From Saccharothrix syringae (GTDB lineage Bacteria > Actinomycetota > Actinomycetes > Mycobacteriales > Pseudonocardiaceae): a stretch of DNA of 64,000 nucleotides. Below are positions 8,336 to 16,264 of this stretch, one piece after another. The translations under genes were made by a program, and so were the position numbers. Location of the stretch: contig NZ_CP034550.1 in NCBI RefSeq assembly GCF_009498035.1, positions 9,920,001-9,984,000 on the forward strand, read 5' to 3'. Position 1 is the stretch's first letter. The number at the start of each line of letters is the position of its first letter. The notes under the pieces were generated by a model. That model ran no database searches and had not been told where the DNA came from. It saw nothing but the letters and a program-made list of their open reading frames with translations.

Positions 8336-9550
8336 TTACGGCGCGACGGTCGCCGCCGTGATGGACAGGACGTACCGCATGTCCGCGTACTCGGTCACGG
8401 TCCACATCTCGTCGGTCGACTTCCGGTAGGCCATGTCCTCCGGGCCGATCGGCCACATGCCGGGGTACATCTTCGCCAGGTTGCCCGGCTTCCACACCAG
8501 CAGGTCGCCGCGGGTGCTCTCGCCCTTGCTGCGGGTGATGTAGTACGTGGCGTTGTCGGGCCCGTTGCCCCCGTCGACGGCGGCCGCGCCCTGCATGCTG
8601 ATGATGTTCACCTGGTAAGCCCAGCTTGCCGTGGCCACGCCGTTCGCGGCGAACAGCTCGCGGTTGTCGGCGTTGATGTCCCAGCGGAACAGCCGGCTGC
8701 CGTCGCCGATCTCGCTGTACTCGGTGACGATGACGCTGTCGGGCGTGGTGGAGCGGTCGAGGGCGATCGCGGAGAACCTGATGTTCTTCGTCGCGTCCAC
8801 GGGCCGGTAGGTGAACTTCTGCGGCAGCACGTACTGGTAGCCGTAGGCGTAGTACGCGCCGTTGGCGGCGCGGCCGATCTTGGTGTCGTCGGCGGTGGAC
8901 ACCTTCAGGATGTCGCGCAGGTCGTAGACGCGGACGTGGTCGGTGCTCGCGACGTAGAGCAGGTCGCCGTACCAGGTGATGCCGCCCGCGTGGTTGGGGT
9001 CGGTGGAGGCGAAGCTGGGCTGCCCGCCGGAGGTGGTGGGCTCCACCAGCAGCACGTGCCGGTACACCGGCTTCAGCGGGTCGGTGCGGTCGACGAAGCT
9101 GATCCGCGCGCCCTTGTCGGCGGCGGTGCCGTTCTCCAGGCCGTACCAGGAGACCAGGACGACCTTGCGGCCCTGGTAGAGCCCGTCGTCGTAGGCGTCG
9201 CTGCTGGTGGTGATGCCCTGGGGCCGCCAGTCGGGGGTGTGGTCGTCGCCGTCCTGCCAGGCGAAGCCCGCGGCGAAGGCCGGGGACAGGAGCTGGCCCT
9301 CGCTCGCGCCGAGGCGGCGGGCGGTGCGGTTGGCGTCGTCGAGGACGGCGGGGACGGCGACGTTGGGCAGGGCGGCCACCAGGGCGTTGTAGTCGGCGTC
9401 GTTGGCGCTGCGGCGGAGCTGGAAGTCCGCCGCGTCGAGCTTGACGGCGGTGTCGTCCGCCAGGGCGGCCGGCGCGACGGCCGGCACCAGGCCCAGGGCC
9501 AGCGCGGTCGCCGCCAGCAGGGCCAGGCGCCTGTTGCGAGAAATCCTCAT
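8336..9550 (-). CDS. Secreted protein of unknown function
   Basis: 404 residues with a clear Sec signal peptide: RISRNRR, then a hydrophobic core, then AALADD near residue 32. The mature part has repeated Trp- and Tyr-rich strand-like segments (ITWYGDLLYVAS, YVLSITA) and Asp-rich turns, suggestive of a beta-propeller or lectin-like fold, though I recognise no family motif. It is monocistronic, with a 114-nt gap upstream that holds the terminator of the acc operon. I cannot assign a function beyond export. Confidence 0.75.
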   Translation of the reverse strand: MRISRNRRLALLAATALALGLVPAVAPAALADDTAVKLDAADFQLRRSANDADYNALVAALPNVAVPAVLDDANRTARRLGASEGQLLSPAFAAGFAWQDGDDHTPDWRPQGITTSSDAYDDGLYQGRKVVLVSWYGLENGTAADKGARISFVDRTDPLKPVYRHVLLVEPTTSGGQPSFASTDPNHAGGITWYGDLLYVASTDHVRVYDLRDILKVSTADDTKIGRAANGAYYAYGYQYVLPQKFTYRPVDATKNIRFSAIALDRSTTPDSVIVTEYSEIGDGSRLFRWDINADNRELFAANGVATASWAYQVNIISMQGAAAVDGGNGPDNATYYITRSKGESTRGDLLVWKPGNLAKMYPGMWPIGPEDMAYRKSTDEMWTVTEYADMRYVLSITAATVAP

Positions 9551-9621
9551 GATTCGACCGTAACCCGGTGTTCAACCGGATGTAGCCGAATGCTCACGCA
9601 GTGATCACGATCACGGTCGTC

Positions 9622-9652
9622 CACCCCGGCGGGGCGAACGCCCCACCGGGTG
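9622..9652 (-). terminator. Terminator of the accD1-accA1-fadE19 operon
   Basis: A stem of 14-15 bp (left arm CACCCCGGCGGGGCG) with one bulge and a 2-nt apex, 13 nt after the fadE19 stop on the minus strand. Confidence 0.65.
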
Positions 9653-9664
9653 CGGACCGGTGGG

Positions 9665-10819
9665 TCACCCCAGCCCCAGCTCCCGCGCGATCAGCATCTT
9701 CTGCACCTCGCTGGTCCCCTCGCCGATCTCCAGGATCTTCGCGTCCCGGTAGAACCGCCCCACCGGGAACTCGTTCATGAACCCGTACCCGCCGAACACC
9801 TGCGTGGCCTCGCGCGCGTTGTCCACCGCCGCCTCCGACGACACCAGCTTCGCGATCGCCGCCTCCCGCTTGAACGGCTCGCCGCGCAGCATCTTCGCCG
9901 CCGCCTGGTAGTAGGCCAGCCTCGCGACGTGCGTGCGGGCCTCCATCTCCGCGATCTTGAACTGGATCGCCTGGTACTCGCCGATCTTGCGCCCGAACGC
10001 CTCGCGCTCACCCACGTACCGCAGGCACTCGTCCACGCACCCCTGCGCCAGCCCCACCCCGATCGCGGCGATGGCGATGCGCCCCTCGTCCAGCGTCTGG
10101 AGGAACTGGGCGTACCCGCGCCCCCGCGCGCCGACCAGGTTGGCCGCCGGCACCCGGCAGTCCTGGAACGACAGCTCGCGCGTGTCCGAGGCGTTCCACC
10201 CGACCTTGGAGTACTTGCGCGACACGCTGAACCCGGGCGTGCCCGACGGCACCAGGATCGCCGAGATCTCCGGCTTGCCGTCCTCCCGCCGCCCGGTCAC
10301 CGCCGCCACCGTGACCAGGCCGGTGATGTCCGTGCCCGAGTTGGTGATGAACGCCTTGGTCCCGTTGAGCACCCACTCGTCGCCGTCGAGCCGGGCCGTG
10401 GTGCGCAGGGCGCCCGCGTCCGAACCGCCGCCCGGCTCGGTCAGGCCGAACGCGCCGAGCACCTCGCCGGCCGCCATCCGCGGCAGCCACGTCGCCTTCT
10501 GCTCGTCCGTGCCGAACCGGTGGATCGGCATGGCGCCGAGCGAGACGCCCGCCTCCAGCGTGATCGCCACCGACGAGTCGACCCGCGCCAGCTCCTCCAG
10601 CGCCAGGCACAGCGCGAAGTAGTCGCCGCCCATGCCGCCGTGCTCCTCGGGGAACGGCAGGCCGAACAGGCCCATCCGCCCCATCTTGGCGACGATCCCG
10701 TACGGGAACTCCTCGCGCTCGTAGTACCCGCCGATCACGGGCGCGACCTCGGCCCGCGCGAACTCCTCGACGGTCTTGCGCAGCGCCTCGTGTTCCTCGT
10801 CAAGGCGGAAGTCCAACAT
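9665..10819 (-). CDS. fadE19: Acyl-CoA dehydrogenase (FadE19/isovaleryl-CoA dehydrogenase type)
   Basis: 384 residues, the usual length of medium/short-branched acyl-CoA dehydrogenases. Signatures are AFGLTEPGGGSDAGA, the substrate-binding KAFITNSG, and QVFGGYGFMNEFPVGRFYRDAKI near the C-terminus. It is the last gene of accD1-accA1-fadE19, a layout conserved with Mycobacterium tuberculosis Rv2502c-Rv2500c. It likely oxidises isovaleryl-CoA or a similar branched acyl-CoA to feed the carboxylase. The start ATG is 3 nt after the accA1 stop, with GAGGAG as a good ribosome site. Confidence 0.88.
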   Translation of the reverse strand: MLDFRLDEEHEALRKTVEEFARAEVAPVIGGYYEREEFPYGIVAKMGRMGLFGLPFPEEHGGMGGDYFALCLALEELARVDSSVAITLEAGVSLGAMPIHRFGTDEQKATWLPRMAAGEVLGAFGLTEPGGGSDAGALRTTARLDGDEWVLNGTKAFITNSGTDITGLVTVAAVTGRREDGKPEISAILVPSGTPGFSVSRKYSKVGWNASDTRELSFQDCRVPAANLVGARGRGYAQFLQTLDEGRIAIAAIGVGLAQGCVDECLRYVGEREAFGRKIGEYQAIQFKIAEMEARTHVARLAYYQAAAKMLRGEPFKREAAIAKLVSSEAAVDNAREATQVFGGYGFMNEFPVGRFYRDAKILEIGEGTSEVQKMLIARELGLG

Positions 10820-10822
10820 CGT

Positions 10823-12775
10823 TCACTCCTCGTGGGGCACGACGACGGCCAGGGGTTCGTCCAGCGCGACCTGTTGGCCGGCCCGGACGCGGACTTCGGC
10901 GAGCACGCCCGCCACGGGTGCCGTGACGGTGTGCTCCATCTTCATCGCTTCGACCACGAACAGCGGCTGGCCCGCGGTCACCTCGTCGCCGGCCGCCGCG
11001 CGCACCACGAGCACCGTGCCGGGCATCGGGCTGGTCACCGGCCCGCCGCCGGCCGCCGCGGCGGTGCCCGCCACCTCCGCGGGACGGGTCTCGGTCAGCG
11101 CCCACGCGCCGCCGTCCGCGCCGAGCCACAGCACGTCGCCGGCCCGCGCCATCGCGTACCGCCGGGTGCCGACCACCAGCGACGAGCCCTCGACGGCGGC
11201 GCGCAGCCGCACCGGCTCACCGCCGTCCACCGACACCTCGTCGCCGCGCACGCGCACCGGCACGCCGTCGATCAGCCACGTGGTCCACGCGTGCTCGCCG
11301 ACGCGCCACCCGTCGCCGCGCTCCCACGGGTCGTCGCCGCGCAGCGAGAGCTGCCGCTCCAGCGCCGCCGCGGCCAGCACCTCGTCCGGCCGGTCCGCGG
11401 CCACCAGCGCGTCGAGCTTGCGCTCCACCAGCCCGGTGTCCAGGTCGCCCGCCCGCACGTCCTCGTCGGCCAGCAGCGCCCGCAGGAACGGGATGTTCGT
11501 GGTCACGCCCAGCAGCACGAACCGGCCGAGCGCCGCGCGCAGCCGCCGCAGCGCCTCGGCCCGGGTGGCGCCGTGCGCGACGACCTTGGCCAGCATCGGG
11601 TCATAGTCGCTGCCGACGGTCAGGCCGACGCGCAGCGCCGAGTCCACCCGCACGCCCTCCGGCTCGGCCAGCGCCAGCACCGTGCCGCCGGTCGGCAGGA
11701 ACCCGCGCGCCGGGTCCTCCGCGTACACCCGCGCCTCGACCGCGTGCCCGGTCAGCTCGACCGAGGAGAACCCGAGCGGTTCGCCCGCCGCCACCCGCAG
11801 CTGCTGCTCGACCAGGTCCACGCCGGTGACCAGCTCGGTCACCGGGTGCTCGACCTGGAGCCGGGTGTTCATCTCCATGAAGTAGTAGTCGCCGGTCGCG
11901 CCGTCGACGATGAACTCCACGGTGCCCGCGCCGACGTACCCGACCGACCGCGCCGCCTCCACCGCCGCCCGGCCCATGGCCTCGCGCCGCTCGGGGGTCA
12001 GCAGCGGCGACGGCGCCTCCTCGATGATCTTCTGGTGCCGCCGCTGGAGGCTGCACTCGCGCTCGCCGAGGTGGACGACGGTGCCGTGCGCGTCGGCCAG
12101 CACCTGGATCTCGATGTGCCGGGGGTTGTCGACGAACCGCTCCACCAGCAGGGCGTCGTCGCCGAACGACCCGCGCGCCTCCCGCCGGGCCGACTCGATC
12201 GCCTCGCGCAGGTCGTCGGCGGAGCGCACCAGCCGCATGCCCTTGCCGCCACCGCCCGCGGACGGCTTGAGCAGCACCGGGAACCCGATCTCGGCCGACG
12301 CGGCCACCAGGTCGTCGTCGGTCATGCCGACCTCGGTGCGCCCGGGCACCACCGGCACCCCGGCCGCGGACACGGTCAGCTTGGCGCGGATCTTGTCGCC
12401 CATCGCCTCGATCGCCTCGGCGGGCGGCCCGATGAACACCAGGCCCGCCTTGTCGCACGCGCGGGCGAACTCGGCGTTCTCGGCCAGGAAGCCGTAGCCG
12501 GGGTGCACGGCCCGCGCGCCCGTCGCCAGGGCCGCCTCGACGACCCGCTCGATCGACAGGTAGCTCTCCCGGGCCGCCGCCGGGCCGAGCCGCACCGCCT
12601 CGTCGGCCAGCCGCACGTGCCGCGCGTCGGCGTCGGCGTCGCTGTAGACGGCGACGGACCGGATGCCGAGCCCGCGCAGCGCCCGGATCACCCGCACCGC
12701 GATCTCACCGCGGTTGGCCACCAGGACGCTGTCGAACATCTCCCGGCGCGACATCTCTTCGCCCACCATCCCCAT
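10823..12775 (-). CDS. accA1: Acyl-CoA carboxylase alpha chain (biotin carboxylase + biotin carrier), probably methylcrotonyl-CoA
   Basis: About 650 residues. An N-terminal biotin carboxylase domain ([32 protein letters not shown]-grasp loop; [16 protein letters not shown]) is followed by a linker domain and a C-terminal biotinyl domain with [11 protein letters not shown], whose Lys carries biotin. It forms the carboxylase with the accD1 product. The ATG at 12775 overlaps the accD1 stop as TGATG; starts at 12769, 12754 and 12739 are also in frame, and the family usually begins close to [12 protein letters not shown]. By operon context the substrate is likely 3-methylcrotonyl-CoA from leucine. 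Confidence 0.9.
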   Translation of the reverse strand: MGMVGEEMSRREMFDSVLVANRGEIAVRVIRALRGLGIRSVAVYSDADADARHVRLADEAVRLGPAAARESYLSIERVVEAALATGARAVHPGYGFLAENAEFARACDKAGLVFIGPPAEAIEAMGDKIRAKLTVSAAGVPVVPGRTEVGMTDDDLVAASAEIGFPVLLKPSAGGGGKGMRLVRSADDLREAIESARREARGSFGDDALLVERFVDNPRHIEIQVLADAHGTVVHLGERECSLQRRHQKIIEEAPSPLLTPERREAMGRAAVEAARSVGYVGAGTVEFIVDGATGDYYFMEMNTRLQVEHPVTELVTGVDLVEQQLRVAAGEPLGFSSVELTGHAVEARVYAEDPARGFLPTGGTVLALAEPEGVRVDSALRVGLTVGSDYDPMLAKVVAHGATRAEALRRLRAALGRFVLLGVTTNIPFLRALLADEDVRAGDLDTGLVERKLDALVAADRPDEVLAAAALERQLSLRGDDPWERGDGWRVGEHAWTTWLIDGVPVRVRGDEVSVDGGEPVRLRAAVEGSSLVVGTRRYAMARAGDVLWLGADGGAWALTETRPAEVAGTAAAAGGGPVTSPMPGTVLVVRAAAGDEVTAGQPLFVVEAMKMEHTVTAPVAGVLAEVRVRAGQQVALDEPLAVVVPHEE

Positions 12776-14379
12776 CACATCCGGAAGACGCCGTAGGAAA
12801 CGGGCTCGATCGGGGCGTTGGCCGCCGCGGACAGCGCCAGCCCCAGGACGGTGCGCGTGTCGAGCGGGTCGATCACGCCGTCGTCCCACAGCCGGGCCGT
12901 GGAGTAGTACGGGTTGCCCTGGTCCTCGTACTGCCGCCGGATCGGCGCCTTGAACGCCTCCTCGTCCTCGGCCGACCAGGAGTCGCCGAGCTGGTCGCGC
13001 CGCACCGTGGCCAGCACCGACGCCGCCTGCTCGCCGCCCATCACCGAGATCCGGGCGTTGGGCCACATCCACAGGAACCGGGGCGAGTAGGCCCGCCCGC
13101 ACATCGAGTAGTTGCCCGCGCCGAACGACCCGCCGATGACCACGGTGAACTTCGGCACCCGCGCGCACGCCACCGCGGTGACCATCTTCGCGCCGTGCTT
13201 GGCGATGCCCGCCGCCTCGTACTCGCGGCCGACCATGAAGCCGCTGATGTTCTGCAGGAACAGCAGGGGCACGCTGCGCTGGTCGCACAGCTGGATGAAG
13301 TGCGCGCCCTTCAGGGCCGACTCGCCGAACAGCACGCCGTTGTTGGCCACGATGCCGACCGGGTGGCCGTGGACGCGCGCGAACCCGGTGACGAGCGTGG
13401 CGCCGTACTCCTTCTTGAACTCCTGGAACCGGCTGCCGTCGACGATGCGGGCGATCACCTCGCGCACGTCGTAGGGGGTGCGGCTGTCGGTGGGCACCAC
13501 CCCGTACAGCTCGGCGGGGTCGACGGCCGGCTCGGCGCTCGGCTCCACCTGCCAGGGGCGCGGCGGGCGCGGGCCCAGCGTGCTGATGATCGAGCGGACG
13601 ATGCGCAGCGCGTGCCCGTCGTCCTCGGCGAGGTGGTCGGTGACGCCGGAGGTGCGCGAGTGCAGCTCGCCGCCGCCCAGCTCCTCGGCGGTGACGACCT
13701 CGCCGGTCGCGGCCTTCACCAGCGGCGGGCCGCCCAGGAAGATCGTGCCCTGGCCGCGCACGATGACCGCCTCGTCGGACATGGCCGGCACGTACGCGCC
13801 GCCCGCCGTGCAGGAGCCGAGGACGGCGGCGACCTGCGGGATGCCGCGGGCGGACATGGTGGCCTGGTTGTAGAAGATGCGGCCGAAGTGCTCGCGGTCG
13901 GGGAACACCTCGTCCTGGCGCGGCAGGAACGCGCCGCCGGAGTCCACCAGGTAGACGCACGGCAGGTTGTTGTGCAGCGCCACCTCCTGCGCGCGGAGGT
14001 GCTTCTTGACCGTCATCGGGTAGTAGGTGCCGCCCTTGACGGTGGCGTCGTTGGCCACGACCACGACCTCACGGCCGGAGACGCGACCGACGCCGGTGAT
14101 GATGCCCGCGGCCGGCGCCTCGTCGCCGTACAGGCCGTCGGCGGCCAGCGGGGACAGCTCCAGGAACGGCGAGCCGGGGTCGAGCAGGGTGTCCACGCGC
14201 TCGCGCGGCAGCAGCTTGCCGCGGGCGACGTGGCGCTCACGCGCCTTCTCCGGCCCGCCGAGGGCCGCCGCGCGCAGCTTGGCGCGCAGCTCGTCGACCA
14301 GGCGGGCGTGCTCGTCGCGGTAGCGCCGGAAGGCGTCGGCCGACTTGTCGGCGGCGCTGCGCAGCACCGGGGCGTCCAT
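12775..14379 (-). CDS. accD1: Acyl-CoA carboxylase beta chain (carboxyltransferase), probably methylcrotonyl-CoA
   Basis: 534 residues, a complete carboxyltransferase subunit of the propionyl/methylcrotonyl-CoA carboxylase family. Visible motifs include [34 protein letters not shown] and [16 protein letters not shown]. It transfers CO2 from biotin to the acyl-CoA gamma or alpha carbon. First gene of the operon; ATG at 14379 follows GAGGAG. Its promoter carries two copies of the 16-bp operator shared with the tetR gene upstream, so repression lifted by an acyl-CoA or acid intermediate is likely. Confidence 0.9.
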   Translation of the reverse strand: MDAPVLRSAADKSADAFRRYRDEHARLVDELRAKLRAAALGGPEKARERHVARGKLLPRERVDTLLDPGSPFLELSPLAADGLYGDEAPAAGIITGVGRVSGREVVVVANDATVKGGTYYPMTVKKHLRAQEVALHNNLPCVYLVDSGGAFLPRQDEVFPDREHFGRIFYNQATMSARGIPQVAAVLGSCTAGGAYVPAMSDEAVIVRGQGTIFLGGPPLVKAATGEVVTAEELGGGELHSRTSGVTDHLAEDDGHALRIVRSIISTLGPRPPRPWQVEPSAEPAVDPAELYGVVPTDSRTPYDVREVIARIVDGSRFQEFKKEYGATLVTGFARVHGHPVGIVANNGVLFGESALKGAHFIQLCDQRSVPLLFLQNISGFMVGREYEAAGIAKHGAKMVTAVACARVPKFTVVIGGSFGAGNYSMCGRAYSPRFLWMWPNARISVMGGEQAASVLATVRRDQLGDSWSAEDEEAFKAPIRRQYEDQGNPYYSTARLWDDGVIDPLDTRTVLGLALSAAANAPIEPVSYGVFRM

Positions 14380-14392
14380 CGGGCTCCTCGCG

Positions 14393-14434
14393 GTTAGCCA
14401 TCGTTAACCTGAGGAGATGTTATCGCTTGTTAAC
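14393..14434 (-). promoter_or_regulatory. Two 16-bp TetR-type operators at the accD1 promoter
   Basis: Site 1, GTTAGCCATCGTTAAC at 14393-14408; site 2, GTTATCGCTTGTTAAC at 14419-14434. Both fit the dyad GTTAAC-N4-NNTWAC read on one strand or the other. Site 2 overlaps the predicted -10 and site 1 lies just downstream of the expected transcription start, a position suited to repression. Confidence 0.7.
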
Positions 14435-14446
14435 GGGTCCGGACAA
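14417..14446 (-). promoter_or_regulatory. accD1 promoter
   Basis: Minus-strand TTGTCC (14446-14441) and TAACAT (14422-14417) are separated by 18 nt. The expected start is about 30 nt before the ATG, within or next to operator site 1. Confidence 0.5.
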
Positions 14447-14447
14447 G

Positions 14448-14479
14448 CCGGAGGGGGCCGCTCGCGCGACCCCCTCCGG
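14448..14479 (-). terminator. Terminator of the GDSL lipase gene
   Basis: A perfect 10-bp stem (CCGGAGGGGG and complement) with a 12-nt loop, 14 nt after the lipase stop and directly before the accD1 -35 region. Confidence 0.6.
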
Positions 14480-14493
14480 GTGAAGCCGCCCGC

Positions 14494-15282
14494 TCAGCCT
14501 GCGGCCGAGGCGAACTGCGGCAGGTAGCCGAGCCGCTGGCCGTTGCGGTTGGGGTGGTAGGACTCCTCGACCGGCCAGGACAGGCTGTTCAGCCACCAGT
14601 CCGACGAGCAGATCTCGTGCCCGGTGAACGCGCCGCGCACGTCGCGGTAGGCGAACGACTTCGCCGCCGCGCGGGCGGAGATGACCTGGTACAGGGTGTC
14701 GGAGGCGGAGTTGATCGCGGCCCGCTTGGTGTCGCTCAGGCCGACCGAGCAGGAGCCGGGCACCTGGTACATCCGCGGGTAGCCGAGCACCACCACCCGG
14801 GCCGACGGCGCCCGGTTGCGGATCTGGGCGTAGACGTTGTCCAGCAGGCCGGGCAGGGTGCCGGTGACGTAGGACTTGGCCTGGTTGACGCGGTTGACGC
14901 AGGTCGAGTCGGTGCCCAGGGTGCAGGTGGTGATGACGTCGGAGAAGCCCGCGTCGTTCCCACCGATCGAGATGCTGACCAGCGAGGTGGTCGAGGACAG
15001 CGCGCTCAGCTGGTTGTTGAGCACGTCGCCCGTGCGGGCACCGGAGCAGGCCACGAACTTGAAGGACGCGGGCGCGTTCGCGGCGGCCCACAGCGCCGGG
15101 TAGGCGTACTGGCTGCGCTTGCAGCTGCCGGAGTCGCTGTAGTACGAGCCGGTGCCGGTGCCGGACGAGTAGGAGTCGCCGAGCGCGACGTAGTTCGCGC
15201 CGGCGGCCTCGGCCGGCGTGATCAGCGCCAGCGACGCGGCTAGGGCCAGCGCGGCGCTGGACAGGGTTTTGACAAGGCGCAT
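14494..15282 (-). CDS. Secreted SGNH/GDSL lipase or esterase
   Basis: 262 residues. A signal peptide (MRLVKTLSS, hydrophobic core, PAEAAG) precedes a Streptomyces-lipase-type SGNH domain. The nucleophile Ser is in VALGDSYSSG, block III is SIGGNDAGFSD, and the catalytic His is in SYHPNRNGQ near the C-terminus. Six Cys residues fit the three disulfides of this family. ATG at 15282, preceded by GGGAGG, is preferred; an in-frame upstream extension adds only a Cys-rich stretch in front of the signal peptide. Acts on exported lipids or esters. It sits between the acc operon and the tetR gene and may share their control through the 15375 operator. Confidence 0.88.
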   Translation of the reverse strand: MRLVKTLSSAALALAASLALITPAEAAGANYVALGDSYSSGTGTGSYYSDSGSCKRSQYAYPALWAAANAPASFKFVACSGARTGDVLNNQLSALSSTTSLVSISIGGNDAGFSDVITTCTLGTDSTCVNRVNQAKSYVTGTLPGLLDNVYAQIRNRAPSARVVVLGYPRMYQVPGSCSVGLSDTKRAAINSASDTLYQVISARAAAKSFAYRDVRGAFTGHEICSSDWWLNSLSWPVEESYHPNRNGQRLGYLPQFASAAG

Positions 15283-15374
15283 CGGAGCCTCCCGAGGGAA
15301 ACAACGCAGGGTGTGATGCGAAGCACAACAACAGGTATCAGCAGGGAGGTGTCGATCAACAGAGTGGGTCAAGA

Positions 15375-15390
15375 GTTAACAGCGTGTTAC
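15375..15390. promoter_or_regulatory. 16-bp TetR-type operator, third copy
   Basis: GTTAACAGCGTGTTAC, the same dyad as at accD1, 93 nt before the lipase start and 82 nt before the tetR start, in the divergent spacer. Confidence 0.65.
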
Positions 15391-15424
15391 CGAAAGTAGT
15401 AAACGATCTTCATGTGGCACCGGG

Positions 15425-15440
15425 GTTAACGGCCGTTTAC
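15425..15440. promoter_or_regulatory. 16-bp TetR-type operator, fourth copy, at the tetR promoter
   Basis: GTTAACGGCCGTTTAC, 31 nt before the tetR GTG and overlapping its predicted -35, consistent with autoregulation. Confidence 0.7.
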
Positions 15441-15465
15441 TCCCGGTGGTCGGGCCGCTTAAGAT
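15436..15465 (+). promoter_or_regulatory. tetR promoter, leaderless
   Basis: TTTACT (15436-15441), 18-nt spacer, TAAGAT (15460-15465), then 6 nt to the GTG at 15472. No Shine-Dalgarno sequence is present. Confidence 0.5.
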
Positions 15466-15471
15466 GGCGGC

Positions 15472-16047
15472 GTGGCGGACGAACCCGTGAAGCAGAGCCG
15501 ACGCGACCAGATCCTGGCCGCGGCCGCCGAACTGTTCGCCAGGCACGGCTTCCACGGCGTGGGCATCGACGACATCGGTGCCGCGGTGGGCATTTCCGGC
15601 CCGGCCCTCTACCGCCACTTCCGCAGCAAGGACGCGATGCTGGGCGAGATGCTGACGCAGATCAGCCAACGCCTGCTCGACGGCGGCCAGGCGCGCGTCG
15701 AGGTGGCCACCGACCCCGACCACGCGCTGCGCGAACTGATCCGCTGGCACGTCGACTTCGCGCTGGACGACCCGGCCCTGATCACCGTCCAGATCCGCAA
15801 CCTGGCCAACCTGACCGACCCCGACCGCCGCCGCGTCCGAGCGCTGCAACGCCGCTACGTCGAAGTCTGGGTCGAGGCGATCCGCAAGACCTCCCCCGAA
15901 GTCGACGAACCCACCGCCCGAGCCGCCGCCCACGCCGTCTTCGGCCTGATCAACTCCACCCCGCACAGCGCCCACCTGGACCGCGACCAGATGGCCAAGC
16001 TCCTCTCCCGCATGGCCCTGGCCTCCCTCTCCGGCGCCCTCGCCTAA
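15472..16047 (+). CDS. TetR-family repressor of the acc operon (BkaR/AccR/PccD-like)
   Basis: 191 residues. The N-terminal helix-turn-helix lies at about 12-58 (RRDQILAAAAELFARHGFHG, then ALYRHFRSKDAM). The C-terminal ligand domain is typical of TetR proteins linked to acyl-CoA metabolism. The same 16-bp dyad is present at its own promoter, in the lipase spacer and twice at the accD1 promoter, so it very probably represses itself and the accD1-accA1-fadE19 operon. Known relatives with this role are BkaR of mycobacteria and AccR/PccD of other actinomycetes (recalled, not checked). The ligand is unknown, probably an acyl-CoA. Confidence 0.85.
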   Translation: MADEPVKQSRRDQILAAAAELFARHGFHGVGIDDIGAAVGISGPALYRHFRSKDAMLGEMLTQISQRLLDGGQARVEVATDPDHALRELIRWHVDFALDDPALITVQIRNLANLTDPDRRRVRALQRRYVEVWVEAIRKTSPEVDEPTARAAAHAVFGLINSTPHSAHLDRDQMAKLLSRMALASLSGALA

Positions 16048-16059
16048 CCCGCAAACCCG

Positions 16060-16199
16060 CGCGAGTCGAACCTCCAGGACCGTCGTGTCGAACCTCCAGG
16101 ACCGTCGAGTTCCACATTCGGGCTCGCTCCTGGGTGCGCGAATGTGGAACTCGGGGGTCCTGAGCGTTCGACACGACGGGTCCGGAGGTTCGACTCGCG
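16060..16199. repeat. 140-bp inverted repeat with 61-bp arms, member of a dispersed repeat family
   Basis: Left arm 16060-16120 and right arm 16139-16199 pair at about 53 of 61 positions around an 18-nt loop. Each arm is modular, with blocks such as CGCGAGTCGAACCTCC, GTCGTGTCGAAC and GAGTTCCACATTCG. The right arm also matches 46969-47028 at about 50 of 60 positions. It begins 13 nt after the tetR stop and could act as a terminator, but its size and relatives suggest a repeat element. Confidence 0.8.
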
Positions 16200-16264
16200 G
16201 GGTGGACACGGTTGGGGTAAGGGGTTGGTGTGGGGGGTGGGGGATTCCGTAGCCTGGCGGACCG

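Noticed and set aside
9650..12796. 1048-codon open frame on the plus strand
   Set aside because: Antisense shadow of fadE19 and accA1; Arg/His-rich and without motifs.
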